DNA of 64,000 nt from Epiperipatus broadwayi (lineage: Eukaryota > Onychophora > Udeonychophora > Euonychophora > Peripatidae), in NCBI GenBank assembly GCA_028023455.1, contig JAQFVV010000020.1, positions 9,099,092 to 9,163,091 on the forward strand, written 5' to 3'. Under the pieces are notes generated by a model. It worked only from the letters and a program-made list of their open reading frames with translations, was not told the DNA's origin and searched no databases. The position numbers and the translations under genes were made by a program. Within the stretch, counting starts at the first letter, position 1, and each line of letters starts with the position of its first letter. Shown piece by piece: positions 1 through 11,474 of this stretch.

Positions 1-440
1 AATATCTCATTTTAAATTTGTGAAACCAGCCATTGCTTGCTACAAAATCAACAGTAGAGTCTTCTTTTAATTCTTTCTTTCAATCTTCATGCAAACTAAT
101 AGCCTTAGCTTGAATAATTGATAAACTCACTGGGATGCCTTTTTGATGTCGATCTTCACTTCATAAAGTCAGATTTCTCCATTTCATCCATTTCTCTGCC
201 ATGTCTTTGTGTAACAACCTTTGAAGAAATATTTCCACAATTTTTAACATATTCCTTAATTTTGTTATTGTTTTTCATAATTGTATATATTGTTGATTGC
301 TTTAAATTACACTGAAGCAAAAGATTCACCATTTTCAGAACATCTGATTATATCCATTTTTCTCTTAACTGTTTGGAGGTTATGAGACCTTGATTTCTTT
401 TTGGTTATATCAACACTGCTGTTTTTTGTTTCTCACTCAT
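1..440 (-). pseudogene. Tigger-like transposase, N-terminal part, broken
   Basis: Read leftwards from an ATG at 440-438 (MSEKQKTAV...). The reading starts with a pogo/CENP-B-type helix-turn-helix: KRNQGLIT, then KMDIIRCSENGESFASV in another frame, then STIYTIMKNNNKIKEYV. These match the usual Tigger pattern of LT..QK..II...E.GES, then STIYDIKK..EKI..FV. A second DNA-binding segment follows near the left edge: SLHEDxKKELKEDSTVDF and ASNGWFHKFKMRY, like the Tc5/CENP-B HTH domain. Several stops and at least three frame changes show it is a pseudogene. The DDE catalytic domain would lie left of position 1. Family assignment is from remembered domain patterns. Confidence 0.75.
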
Positions 441-828
441 GTTTTTAATTAATACAGTGTATATGTAATGTAATCGTGCACAAACTACTTTTAAAAACAA
501 GCGCTAAGCAAGACAATTCTGTTCAAGACAGTCTGTGACGATGCTAAAAATAAAAGTAATTAATGTGGAAAGATGGGAAGATTTACTGTATTTTATATGT
601 TCTTATTGTTCTCTAAAATAGACTTTTAATTGTTTTCTAAATGCCAAAGTTTATCTTTCTTTAGAAAAAATTCAATTGCAAATGTACAGATTGTAAATAA
701 TATTTTTTATTAGATACTGTAAATTTGTAGCATTAATTGATCAAAAGAAATTTTTTTAATTATTAAAGTACTAAAATACTGTACAATTTTGAATACCCAT
801 TTCTTTCTACAGTATATAGCACTAATTA

Positions 829-839
829 TACATGAAAGT
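829..839. repeat. Left target-site duplication of the LINE
   Basis: TACATGAAAGT, repeated exactly at 4100-4110. The 11-bp match brackets the LINE and fixes its ends at 840 and 4099. Confidence 0.85.
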
Positions 840-1166
840 GGCTGCAGAAAGGAGTTTGCTATTAACTGAAAGGAGACCCTTTGATTCCTCTTGGAGGCCT
901 TAAAGGAACCGAGCAGGGCAAATTCCTAATGTCCACTCCATACGTTCTTGTCATTGCAGCTGTTATTACTATGTGATTATTCATATAGTATACGAACATG
1001 GATGGGCTGCTCACCAACATGCATTAGCCAGCGTGGTGAGTTTATTGGCTTTTTACCTCTTGAGTTTAAGATCAAGAAACACCATGGTCTTTCTTCTCAG
1101 TGCCTGATAAGGCAGAATGAATGTTTGTGTAAATGATAAATATTTTTCCAATACATATATACAATT

Positions 1167-3773
1167 ATGACAGACAAAAATAAAGCATGGCCCTTATTCC
1201 CAGGAGGCTGTAAAGTCACCAACCAAGGCAGCGGTTGGTGGCCGAAGGCGGAGGGTGCTAAGAATCCCCTGATTGTGGACCCAGGCTGCCATTTGATGAC
1301 GACTTTTTATTTAGGTACTTACAACTGCAGATCACTTTCAAGTGAAGGAAGATTGCAAGAATTAAAAGAAGAACTGTCTTATATTAAATGGGACATTATT
1401 GGACTTTGTGAAGTTAGAAGAAAAGGAGAAGAAACAATTGATTTAAAAAGTGGACTTATACTCTATTATAAAGGCACACATATTGGAAATACAAGTGGAG
1501 TAGGATTCATTATAAATAAAAAGTGGAAGAACAATATTGTGGAGATTGATGGTGTATTGGACAGAGTGGCAAGATTAGTTATACAACTTAATAGCAGATA
1601 CCAAATGCAGATAATTCAGGTTTATGCCCCAACAAGTTCTCATAGTGATGAAGTAGTAGAAGATTTTTATATGGATGTACAAAAGGCTTTTGATCAGAGT
1701 AAACAACATTTTAAAATTGTTATGGGAGACTTTAATGCTAGAATTGGTAGACAAATGAAAGATGAAATTGCTGTAGGTAATTTTGGTTATGGTAATAGAA
1801 ATGAGAGAGGACATAGACTTGTGGAGTTTGCAGAAAAAGAAAAACTTTATATTATGAATTCATTTTTTGAGAAAAATGTTAAAAGGAAATGGACATGGAA
1901 GCATCCAAATGAAGGTACAGCAGAATTGGATTATATTTTGACTAACAGAAAATACATATTTCAAGATTGTAATGTTCTTAATAAATTTAACACAGGAAGT
2001 GATCATCGATTAGTAAGGTGTAAGTTACGTGTTAATGTAAAACTAGAGAGACAAAAATTATTAAGAAAAACAATATTTACAGTTGATATTCCTAATCTTC
2101 AGAAACATTCTAATGAATTTAAATTAGAACTTACAAATAGGTTTCAAGTGTTAGGAGATTTTGTACATGATTCAGATTTGAATGAAATTAATATGAAAAT
2201 AACTGATACACTTTTAAAAACTGCAACAAACATAGCTGGTAGAAAAAAGCAGCAATTGACTAATAAAATTTCTACTGAGACTAGAGAATTTATGAAGAAA
2301 AGAAGGAATATGAAGATATACAAAAATGATGTATTAAAAAGAATTGAATATCTCGAATTTTGTAAAATGGTATGGAAAAGAGTTGAAAATGATATAAGAA
2401 AGTATAACTGTGAAATAGCAAGGAAAGCTGTAGAAGAAAATAAAAGTCTCAAAAATGTTAAACAACATTTTGGTATTGGTAGGAAATTTATATCTGCAAT
2501 AAGAAAAAAAGATGAAATTATTACTAAAAAGAGAGATGACATCATGAAATTGGTAGAAGATTTTTATCAAGAATTATATAGTAATAAAGAACAAGTACCT
2601 CCTATATCTATTACATCTTCCGAATTGCCCAGAATTTTAAATGAAGAAGTGAGACATGCAATTAAGTGTATGAAGAAAGGAAAGGCTCCAGGAAATGATG
2701 GAATTATAATTGATATATTAAAAGAAGCAGGTGAAGAAATAGAAACAATTTTAGCAAAGTTATATACCAAATGTCTAAATGATAAAGATGTACTGGAAGA
2801 TTGGAAGAATGCAGTAATAATATTAATATTTAAAAAAGGTGATAAAGAAGATATTAGAAATTACAGACCTATCAGCCTTTTATCAGTTTTATATAAAATT
2901 TTTACCAAGATAATTACAACTCGTCTACAGAGAACTTTGGATTTCCACCAACCAAGAGAACAAGCTGGATTTAAAAGTGGTTTTAGTACAATAGATCATA
3001 TCCAGGTATTGAGAGAAGTCATAGAAAGGACAAACGAATATGAGTTGTCATTATGTTTTGGATTTGTAGATTATGAAAAGGCATTCGATTCTATACACAT
3101 TTCTTCAGTGATTAAAGCATTGGATCATCAAGGTATAGATCCAGGATATTGTCATATTTTAAAGAATATTTATAAAAATGCAACAGCAACAATTAGATTA
3201 CATAATGATACTGAAAAAATCAACATTGAGAAAGGTGTAAGACAAGGTGATTCCATCTCTCCAAAACTCTTTACAGCAGTGCTGCAAGAAGTATTTTGTG
3301 GATTAAAATGGGAAACTAAAGGAGTGAAAGTAAATGGAGAGTATTTAAGTCATTTAGATTTTGCAGATGATGTAGTTGTTTTTGCAAATAATGCTTCAGA
3401 GCTGCAGAAAATGTTGCAGGAGTTAGCAGATGAAAGTAGAAAAGTAGGACTAAAGATAAATGTTAAAAAGACTAAAGTAATGTTTAATCGATTTGCTCAA
3501 AATATAAAAATAAAGATTGATTATGAAGAATTAGAAGAAGTTAACAGTTACAAATACCTTGGTCAGATTATTAATACAGATGGAAACATAATGGAGGAAA
3601 TTAATCATAGAATTAAACTTGGTTGGAGTGCTTTTGATAGAAATAACTTGATACTAAAAGGAAATATGCCTATGTGTTTGAAAAGAATGGTTTTTAACAA
3701 ATGTGTTTTACCAGTTCAATACAGAGACTTCAGACCACTCAAAGGGGTATGGAGAGATGTATGTTGGGAGTAA
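1167..3773 (+). CDS. LINE endonuclease/reverse transcriptase (RTE-like), C-terminus frameshifted
   Basis: 868 codons. In families of this kind the protein nicks genomic DNA and copies the element's RNA at the nick. Apurinic-type endonuclease at about residues 48-290: LGTYNCRSL, IIGLCEVRRKGEE, VYAPTSS, VMGDFNARIG (about 185) and TGSDHRLV (about 277). Reverse transcriptase from about 500: GKAPGNDGI, IFKKGDKEDIRNYRPISLLS, QAGFKSGFSTIDHI, VDYEKAFDS (about 635), VRQGDSISPKLF (about 692) and the catalytic FADD (about 731). A second in-frame ATG at 1296, just before the endonuclease domain, could be the real start. Compared with the copy at 59.2 kb, about 40 bp are missing after CVLPV near 3715. This shifts the frame and replaces the true C-terminus with about 20 unrelated residues. 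Confidence 0.9.
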   Translation: MTDKNKAWPLFPGGCKVTNQGSGWWPKAEGAKNPLIVDPGCHLMTTFYLGTYNCRSLSSEGRLQELKEELSYIKWDIIGLCEVRRKGEETIDLKSGLILYYKGTHIGNTSGVGFIINKKWKNNIVEIDGVLDRVARLVIQLNSRYQMQIIQVYAPTSSHSDEVVEDFYMDVQKAFDQSKQHFKIVMGDFNARIGRQMKDEIAVGNFGYGNRNERGHRLVEFAEKEKLYIMNSFFEKNVKRKWTWKHPNEGTAELDYILTNRKYIFQDCNVLNKFNTGSDHRLVRCKLRVNVKLERQKLLRKTIFTVDIPNLQKHSNEFKLELTNRFQVLGDFVHDSDLNEINMKITDTLLKTATNIAGRKKQQLTNKISTETREFMKKRRNMKIYKNDVLKRIEYLEFCKMVWKRVENDIRKYNCEIARKAVEENKSLKNVKQHFGIGRKFISAIRKKDEIITKKRDDIMKLVEDFYQELYSNKEQVPPISITSSELPRILNEEVRHAIKCMKKGKAPGNDGIIIDILKEAGEEIETILAKLYTKCLNDKDVLEDWKNAVIILIFKKGDKEDIRNYRPISLLSVLYKIFTKIITTRLQRTLDFHQPREQAGFKSGFSTIDHIQVLREVIERTNEYELSLCFGFVDYEKAFDSIHISSVIKALDHQGIDPGYCHILKNIYKNATATIRLHNDTEKINIEKGVRQGDSISPKLFTAVLQEVFCGLKWETKGVKVNGEYLSHLDFADDVVVFANNASELQKMLQELADESRKVGLKINVKKTKVMFNRFAQNIKIKIDYEELEEVNSYKYLGQIINTDGNIMEEINHRIKLGWSAFDRNNLILKGNMPMCLKRMVFNKCVLPVQYRDFRPLKGVWRDVCWE

Positions 3774-4084
3774 CAAGAACAGATCGAAAACGCAATGTAT
3801 GGGTAAGACAACAAACAGGTGTTACTGACCTTATTGAAAAAATTAAAAGATTGAAATGGAGTTGGGCTGGACATATTGCTAGAAGAGATGATAATAGATG
3901 GACAATTGAAATTTTAAACTAGATTCCAAGAGATTGTAAAAGGCCCAGAAAGAGACCACATGTGAGATGGGTGGATGAAATAAAAAAATGTGCAGGGGTG
4001 TTGTGGAGAAGAGAAGCTAAAGATCGGAGAAGATGGATTAAACTTGGAGAGACCTTCATCCCGCAGTGGATTGATAATGGTTGA
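3701..4084 (+). pseudogene. LINE C-terminal segment, out of frame
   Basis: Continuation of the LINE protein after the frameshift: IQRLQTTQRGMERCMLGVT, then VTDLIEKIKRLKWSWAGHIA. A TAG stop at 3920-3922 stands where the copy at 52 kb has Trp (ILNW). Reading on past the stop gives KRPRKRPHVRWVDEI, then RRWIKLGETFIPQWIDNG and a TGA at 4082-4084. This R/K-rich stretch and the LGE.F..QW ending are characteristic of RTE-type C-termini. The segment shows the element was complete at its 3' end before it decayed. Confidence 0.85.
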
Positions 4085-4099
4085 TGATGATGATGATGA

Positions 4100-4110
4100 T
4101 ACATGAAAGT
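4100..4110. repeat. Right target-site duplication of the LINE
   Basis: TACATGAAAGT, identical to 829-839, immediately after the (GAT)n tail. Confidence 0.85.
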
Positions 4111-4180
4111 ATGTGCATACATAAATATCTAAAGTCCAAAAGCGATTACGTGATAGCAAAATGTTTATAACTCAAGTGTT

Positions 4181-4202
4181 TGTAACTAGGGGACTGCCTG
4201 TA
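4181..4202 (-). repeat. Tigger 5' terminal inverted repeat
   Basis: On the plus strand TGTAACTAGG GGACTGCCTG TA. It is nearly the same as TGTAACTAGGGTTATTGCCTGTA at 10174-10196. Tigger-family ends commonly begin CAGGCAGTCCC..., with a TA target duplication. Here the TA is at 4201-4202. Confidence 0.75.
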
Positions 4203-5635
4203 TTTTATTTAAAGTGACTTTATACAATTTTTTTGGAGTCATATCACTTATCTATATATGAGAATTATAGAGCAATACTCAATTTTAATAATATAATTAT
4301 TTTTACCCTGAGAATATTGAAATACTAATGATTATAAACATCTATATTATTTAACATTAATGAACTAAGAGACTAAGTAAATTCTTTGTATTTAGATTGT
4401 TTGTAAATATAGTTTAGATTCAATAAAGTATTCACTTTGTTTCTGTATTATATTTAGCAAGTGATCAAGTCTCATTAGTGAATTTTAATGTTAAAACCTG
4501 AAAGTAAGAGATTATATATAGAGAGATAATAAAGAATCAGACATATTCTTTTCATTATTATTAAGAGTTTGATTTGTTTAGTTGCTGGATAATATTTCAA
4601 AGGCTAGCATAGCATACTTTCATATTAATTACCAGTAGAGTTTGATACAGGACTTATAAAGTTTCTTGTGTTCTATTTATTTATTATTTAATTTAAAAGT
4701 CATTCGTTGTACAATTACAAACTAAGTGTAGAGAATCTACAGCACATGAATAAGAGAAAATTTATATATATTATCATTTAAAGAATCATCTCACCCATTC
4801 TCTCTCATTCCTACATATGCAGAGTTACAACTTGGCTTTCAGATATGTGGTGAATAACAAGGCCCCTCTCATTATCATATGTACCATTACAATTCTGACC
4901 TGCAATCTATGGGGCAATTTGAATAGTTAGCTTCCCCAGTGCATACTGTTACAATTTATCTTCCAAATCTGTAAGGCATTTAAAGATAATCATTTATACA
5001 TTCTATCAGTTTTATGTTAATGTGCCAAATTGATAAGGTATAACAGCCTCATCACCATAAATAAAAGATGAACCAATTGTTTATTTAGAATGACTTCATG
5101 TAATTTTTTTTATTTATTTTGAATTCACATTTATGTATATGTGTTAGCATAACGCCATACTTAATTTGTGTAATATAATTATTTTACCCTGATAATAACA
5201 AAATGCTATGGATTACTTGTACAAACCTTGCAGACATCTACATTATTTATCATTAATGAATTAAGATACAAAGGATTTTTTTTATATTTAGTTGGTTTGC
5301 AAATATAATTATATATTATATAATCATAAATTTGGCTATTAATCAATTAACTATTTATTAATTTCAAGGCCCGATATTTGGAAAGTGCCAAATTGTAACA
5401 GTGTGATGAGGCTGTTATGCCCTACTGGTTTGGTTATGTTAACTTATAACTGATAGAATTTATAAAAAAGATTCTCTTTAAATGCCCCACAGATTTGGAA
5501 GACAAATGAAGAATTGTTTTAAGTTTTTAGTACGTAAAATATTTTAGTGTTCTTATAATTATTATGACTAGTATCGGTTATCATGATATTAAATGATAAA
5601 ATATTTTTATTGTGTTATTGTTTAGTACAGCTAAA
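4203..5635. repeat. Diverged direct and inverted repeats, no gene
   Basis: No coding potential is seen. Two blocks (about 4211-4420 and 5085-5310) share a diverged direct repeat around motifs such as TATAATTATTTTTACCCTGA and CATTAATGAA. An inverted pair (about 4960-5055 and 5402-5500) shares AACAGCCTCATCACC against GTGATGAGGCTGTT, plus TCTATCAGTTTTATG-like and CCAAATCTG-like blocks. This looks like an old foldback element flanked by a duplicated unknown repeat. Confidence 0.5.
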
Positions 5636-6345
5636 CATCATTATGAAATGACAGATTTAAGGATGATATTTTTTGGTTAAATGTTTAGTTTGTTCATATT
5701 TTGTAACATCATTATGAAATGACAGATTTAAGGACGATATTTTTTGGTTAAATGTTTAGTTTGTTGATATTTTGTAACATCATTATGAAATGACAGATTT
5801 AAGGACGATATTTTTTGGTTAAATGTTTAGTTTGTTGATATTTTGTAACATCATTATGAAATGACAGATTTAAGGACGATATTTTTTGGTTAAATGTTTA
5901 GTTTGTTGATATTTTGTAACATCATTATGAAATGACAGATTTAAGGACGATATTTTTTGGTTAAATGTTTAGTTTGTTGATATTTTGTAACATCATTATG
6001 AAATGACAGATTTAAGGACGATATTTTTTGGTTAAATGTTTAGTTTGTTGATATTTTGTAACATCATTATGAAATGACAGATTTAAGGATGATATTTTTT
6101 GGTTAAATGTTTAGTTTGTTGATATTTTGTAACATCATTATGAAATGACAGATTTAAGGACGATATTTTTTGGTTAAATGTTTAGTTTGTTGATATTTTG
6201 TAACATCATTATGAAATGACAGATATAAGGATGATATTTTTGGGTTAAATGTTTAGTTTGTTGATATTTTGTAACATCATTATGAAATGACAGATTTAAG
6301 GATGATATTTTTTGGTTAAATGTTTAGTTTATTGATATTTTGTAT
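5636..6345. repeat. Minisatellite, 71 bp x 10 copies
   Basis: Ten head-to-tail units begin at 5636, 5707, 5778, 5849, 5920, 5991, 6062, 6133, 6204 and 6275, each exactly 71 bp. Each has CATCATTATGAAATGACAGA at its start and ATGTTTAGTTTGTTGATATT near its end. Units differ by only a few substitutions (for example GGACG or GGATG), so the expansion or homogenisation is recent. The last unit drifts into unique DNA after 6340. No long open frame runs through it. Confidence 0.95.
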
Positions 6346-7111
6346 TTTAATGCTTGAAAACGTGTGTTTTCATGAGGAACTAGTCAATTACTATTACAAG
6401 TAAGAAAGATAATGAAAGAGGAGATTTTGAATTACATGGTAATATTGTTTTATGATGGCATGGAACAATAATAGAATGTAGTTAAAACAAAGAGATAATA
6501 AAAGAAGACAAAGTTATGTTTAAAATTAAAAGTCTTGTGTAAATTGATCCTTGTATATTAAAGGTTAATATACATTTTATCATAGTAGAAGACAGTGTAC
6601 CACCTTGGTTAGACCTTGAATAGGAACAGTCAAATATATTCAATAAAAATAAAATTTTACAGATCACTGATTTTATATATTGTTGATTGTGTTGGAGTTG
6701 TCAAATGATATTATGTTTAATTTTAAGTTATTAGGGAAACACACCTAAATACAAAAGTAATATTTCAGAATTTTCTTTTATTTTTATTTTTAAAAATAAT
6801 ATGAAGTAGAGTTAAGGTCCTACTTTAAAGGGTATTTATAAATTTAAAATGTGTATTTTATAAAGAACAGTAATGTTATGTTTATATAAATATTTCAAAA
6901 GACAATAGATTTAGATAAATAACAAAGCACATTTTCACATGTGTGTGACTATATATATGTTTGGGTTATTGTTTAAATAGAAGATTATTTTATAAGATTT
7001 TAAAATTGGGAATATTTTAAAAGATAATTTTGTCATTCAAAATTATATTATTTGTGACAGTATTTTAAAATAAACAACATATTTTTATTAAAAAAAAGAG
7101 AAATTTAAAAG
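6346..7111. other. AT-rich DNA, nothing recognised
   Basis: Low-complexity A/T-rich sequence with scattered stops in all frames. No TE motif, RNA gene or splice-bounded open frame is visible. Confidence 0.5.
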
Positions 7112-7907
7112 TTAAACTACTAAACATCATATGATCACTATTTCTTATGTTAGCACATTACTATTATTAAAACAGGCAAAACTCTCCATACAGTAGTGCC
7201 ACTCAGGGCCAACCAGAGTAATCAATAGATGCAGATGGCTTATGCATAAAATTCCTATCTAGTGCCTACTCATCCAATATCCCCAGACTAGTTTCTGGCT
7301 TGTGGCCTTCATCAGTGAGAAGCTTGGAATCTGGAAGAACTGCACCTAGATCTTAAGATCTAATGCAACCCTCTGACAGCCACCTTTTATCTCTACTTAA
7401 CTGTAAAACTATGAGAATAAAATTGAAAACAATAGTATTTTCAATCTAAGCTCAATAGCTTATATAGTCATATGGGTCTGAACCCAGTTCAGTACCCATA
7501 CATTTTGGTGTCTTTGGCTCTTTAACAACCATAGCCACCACTATCCTATTATGCAGGATTGGTGTTAAACCACTAAGCATCACATGATCGCTATTTCTTA
7601 TGCTAGCACATTGCTGTCATTAAAACAGGCAAAACTCTCCATACAGTAGTCCCACTCAGTGCCAACCAGAGTATTAGTTTTGTAGTTAAGTAGAGATAAA
7701 AGGTGACTGCTGGAGGGTTGCATTAGATTCTAAGATTTAGGTGCCATGCTCTCATATCCAAAGCTCTTCACTGATGAAAGCCACAAGCCATAAACTAGTC
7801 TGGGGATATTGGATGAGTAGGCACTAGATAGGGATTTTATGCACAAGCCTTCTGGCATCCATTGATTACTCTGGTTGGCACTGAGTTTTGCCTGTTTTAA
7901 ATTTAGA
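7112..7907. repeat. Complex foldback repeat
   Basis: A unit starting GTTAAACTACTAAACATCAT (7112-7223) is repeated in the same direction from about 7564 (GTTAAACCACTAAGCATCAC). Both continue into AAAACAGGCAAAACTCTCCA and ACAGTAGTGCCACTC. The middle part (about 7195-7405, CCAACCAGAGTAATCAAT through CATCCAATATCCCCAGACTA to TTATCTCTACTTAA) returns as its reverse complement at about 7683-7905. The whole can fold into a long imperfect hairpin. Homologous sequence occurs at 48241-48300 and 63383-63775, so this is a dispersed non-coding family. No transposase is visible, so the element would be non-autonomous. Confidence 0.85.
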
Positions 7908-9517
<1,610 letters not shown>

Positions 9518-9581
9518 AACTTTTAAGTAATATTTATATTTATTTTAAAATAGTGTGTTCTTTTAATTTATAGGAGTTTAA

Positions 9582-10070
9582 TTATTTACTATATATGAGT
9601 CAACAATAAAAGATTATTGGAAAATAATATACCCACAAATGATGAATGCTTCTATGTACATTGAAAAAACTGAAAATATCACAACTAAAATAGTCAATAT
9701 AATGAATGAATTAAATTTAGATGTCATTGATGAGGATATTGATGTGTTAATGCAATCTCACTCAGAACCTCTGGCAAATGAAGACTTGATTAAACCACAA
9801 GAGATGAATGAAATACAAAATGAAGAACCTGATAATGAACTTATATTTAAGAGTTTGCCAATCAAGAATATGAATGAAGCCTTCTTGCATCTTGACAAAT
9901 TTTTGACCATCATGGAAGAATCATCCCAATGGAGACGTATAATCTTGTGTACAAAGGGCAATAGAAAAAGACACAGAATGTTACAGAATTATTTATCAAG
10001 AGAAGAAAAAAGTACAATTCAATTAACTCATGATAAAGTTGTAAACAAAACTCCAGATACTAATCAATAA
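9582..10070 (+). pseudogene. Tigger-like transposase, C-terminal part
   Basis: Open from just after a TAA at 9579-9581 to the stop at 10068-10070. The first Met is at 9639 and gives 143 residues. The reading begins STIKDYWKIIYPQM, like the Tigger motif T...CWKKLWP. It then has LDVIDEDIDVLMQSHSEPLA and NEDLIKPQEMNE, matching the acidic tail (VDEEDVEELLESH..ELTNEDLIEL) of Tigger transposases, and ends QNYLSREEKS. The whole N-terminal DNA-binding and DDE catalytic region is missing upstream, where the microsatellite sits. The tail frame is still uninterrupted. No host-gene context argues for domestication. Most likely a truncated transposon copy; identification from remembered family patterns. 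Confidence 0.7.
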
Positions 10071-10173
10071 AAAATAAATACTGTAGTTTGAAAACCCTTC
10101 TTGATGTTTTTTTTACGTACCTCTACTTTCAAACAATTTCATCTTCCAAACCCACACCATGAACAATTAAGTC

Positions 10174-10196
10174 TGTAACTAGGGTTATTGCCTGTA
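10174..10196 (+). repeat. Tigger 3' terminal inverted repeat
   Basis: TGTAACTAGGGTTATTGCCTGTA, about 100 bp after the transposase stop, with TA at 10195-10196. It is nearly identical to the end at 4181-4202. A short 3' leader and a matching TIR fit a Tigger end. Confidence 0.72.
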
Positions 10197-10929
10197 ATTG
10201 ATTCATATTTTATTTATGATTTATATTTTTATCTTTTTGCTAGAATGGCAACAATAATAGGAAATAACAAAGCTAGAATTTCTATCCCATTTCATAGGTT
10301 TCTCAATTGATTTCTAAGAAACTCATGTTGAGTAACAATTCATACTGAATTATTTGTTTAAATTACATTTATGTTCAAATGAAGACCATTCTTGTCCCAA
10401 GACTAAAAAATAGTAATAATAATTACAACAACAACAATAATAATACTTAAAACAGGCAAAACTCACATGTAATGTTTATTGGCTTAATGATAATACTTAC
10501 TAACATTTAAATTAGTCTGAGATCAGAAATTCATTCTTTGGGTAGAATTACAAAATTATTTTCAGATTATACTAGATGTCTCTGTGTTCCACTGAGCTAC
10601 ATTTGCCCTTTTTGGGGATCACTCAAATATGAATACTCTTTAAATAATTTCTTTTATTTAACAATCAGACTTTAAATATGGCAAAAGCATTACTTTATTT
10701 ATCTACATTATATTTTTCATAAAATCTAATAGGGATTTTATCACATTATGGCATCTTTTTATATTAAACCCTTATAAATATGTCATGGGTCTCTATGACT
10801 ATGCATATATATAGTCATATATTAAATATTATAATAGCAAACCTATCCATTAAACATATCTCATGATTACCGAATGGCTGCAAGTTACATGCATATATAT
10901 ATAACTGATTATCTATAAATAAAGTAATC
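10197..10929. other. AT-rich DNA, nothing recognised
   Basis: Short TA-rich tracts (near 10805 and 10895) only. A small AAAACAGGCAAAACTC fragment at about 10449-10464 matches the foldback family at 7.1 kb. Confidence 0.5.
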
Positions 10930-11100
10930 AAATATATTTTAAAAATTTTATCCACTTACTACTGCTTTTGACTATCCTTATAGTCTTTCCCACAATTCTT
11001 GTAGTCTAACCTTCCACAATTCTGTGATATTAACATTTGCTGCCTGCCTGTTAAGTAAGTCATGTTTGTATTTGTATATTTGCATAACTGCTTTTATTTT

Positions 11101-11472
11101 TCATTTGTTGTTTTTTTCAATTTGCAATATTTTAACATTGTTGTAATTGAAGTTAAAACCATAAATACATGAATAATTATGGGCATGAAAAATGGATGCT
11201 GAAACATTATCTACTTGCAATTTTGATTCAATTTCTGAACTCTTTTTAACAACAGCAAGTGCTCTTTAATTCTTTTTTCCAATGTACATCTCGATTCACC
11301 TATATATCCACTACCACACCTACATATCCATTTATAAATGATACAATTTTTATTTATAAATGAGGTTTTATCTTTAGAATTATTTATTAATTTGTTTAAT
11401 GTAGGAGGTGTGTAAAATGCAATATCACATATACCTTTACAAATATCCCTTATAAAATTTACTTGATCATTC
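11101..11472 (-). pseudogene. Penelope-like element, linker and GIY-YIG endonuclease
   Basis: The minus-strand reading from 11472 gives NFIRDICKGICDIAFYTPP, then LINNSKDKTSFINKN, then IIYKWICRCGSGYIGES, then TLEKRIKEHLLLLKRVQ. After a 1-nt frameshift near 11210 it continues NVSASIFHAH and YGFNFNYNNVKILQIEK, ending at a TGA at 11103-11101. The order CxC...YIGE...R.KEH, then SA..H, then F.....VKIL..E is the GIY-YIG nuclease layout of Penelope-like elements, where it cuts the target DNA. The PP.L..L...SKDKT linker before it is also typical. The reverse-transcriptase domain is absent. Confidence 0.75.
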
Positions 11473-11474
11473 GA

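Larger units (their letters stand above)
840..4099 (+). mobile_element. Near full-length RTE-like LINE (about 3.26 kb)
   Basis: Non-LTR retrotransposon with a leader of about 330 bp, one large endonuclease/reverse-transcriptase frame, a very short 3' region and a (GAT)n tail ending at 4099. It has no poly-A tail; short 3' tandem repeats are usual for RTE-type elements. It is bracketed by an 11-bp target duplication, so this is a single complete insertion, into the leader of the Tigger element. Two 5'-truncated relatives lie on the other strand at 52020-52441 and 59205-60562. The reading frame is broken by a deletion of about 40 bp near 3715 and a stop at 3920, so this copy is probably inactive. 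Confidence 0.88.
1..4202 (-). mobile_element. Tigger/pogo-like DNA transposon, 5' part, split by a LINE
   Basis: A minus-strand Tc1/mariner-superfamily element of the pogo/Tigger type, running off the left edge of the window. Its 5' TIR is at 4181-4202 (minus strand TACAGGCAGTCCCCTAGTTA...), ending in the TA dinucleotide typical of this superfamily. Its transposase start is at 440. If the LINE at 840-4099 and one copy of its target duplication are removed, the 5' untranslated leader is about 490 bp. The same TIR appears at 10174-10196, beside the C-terminal part of a second copy on the other strand, which supports the boundary. The 3' part lies outside the window. Dead: the transposase has stops and frameshifts. 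Confidence 0.72.

Noticed and set aside
572-590. TACAGTAAATCTTCCCATC (minus strand) as the Tigger 5' end
   Set aside because: It resembles some Tigger ends, but the matching TIR pair at 4181-4202 and 10174-10196 gives a better boundary, and the sequence between fits a leader interrupted by the LINE.
1575-2770. Several minus-strand open frames opposite the LINE
   Set aside because: They are antisense shadows of the real RTE frame, with phenylalanine/serine-rich composition and no motifs.
3914-4159. His-rich open frames (HHHHH) at the LINE tail, also near 52008
   Set aside because: The histidine/methionine/serine runs are translations of the GAT-repeat tail of the LINE on either strand.
5636-6345. 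CRISPR array
   Set aside because: The 71-bp units are repeated whole with no unique spacers, and the sequence is eukaryotic.
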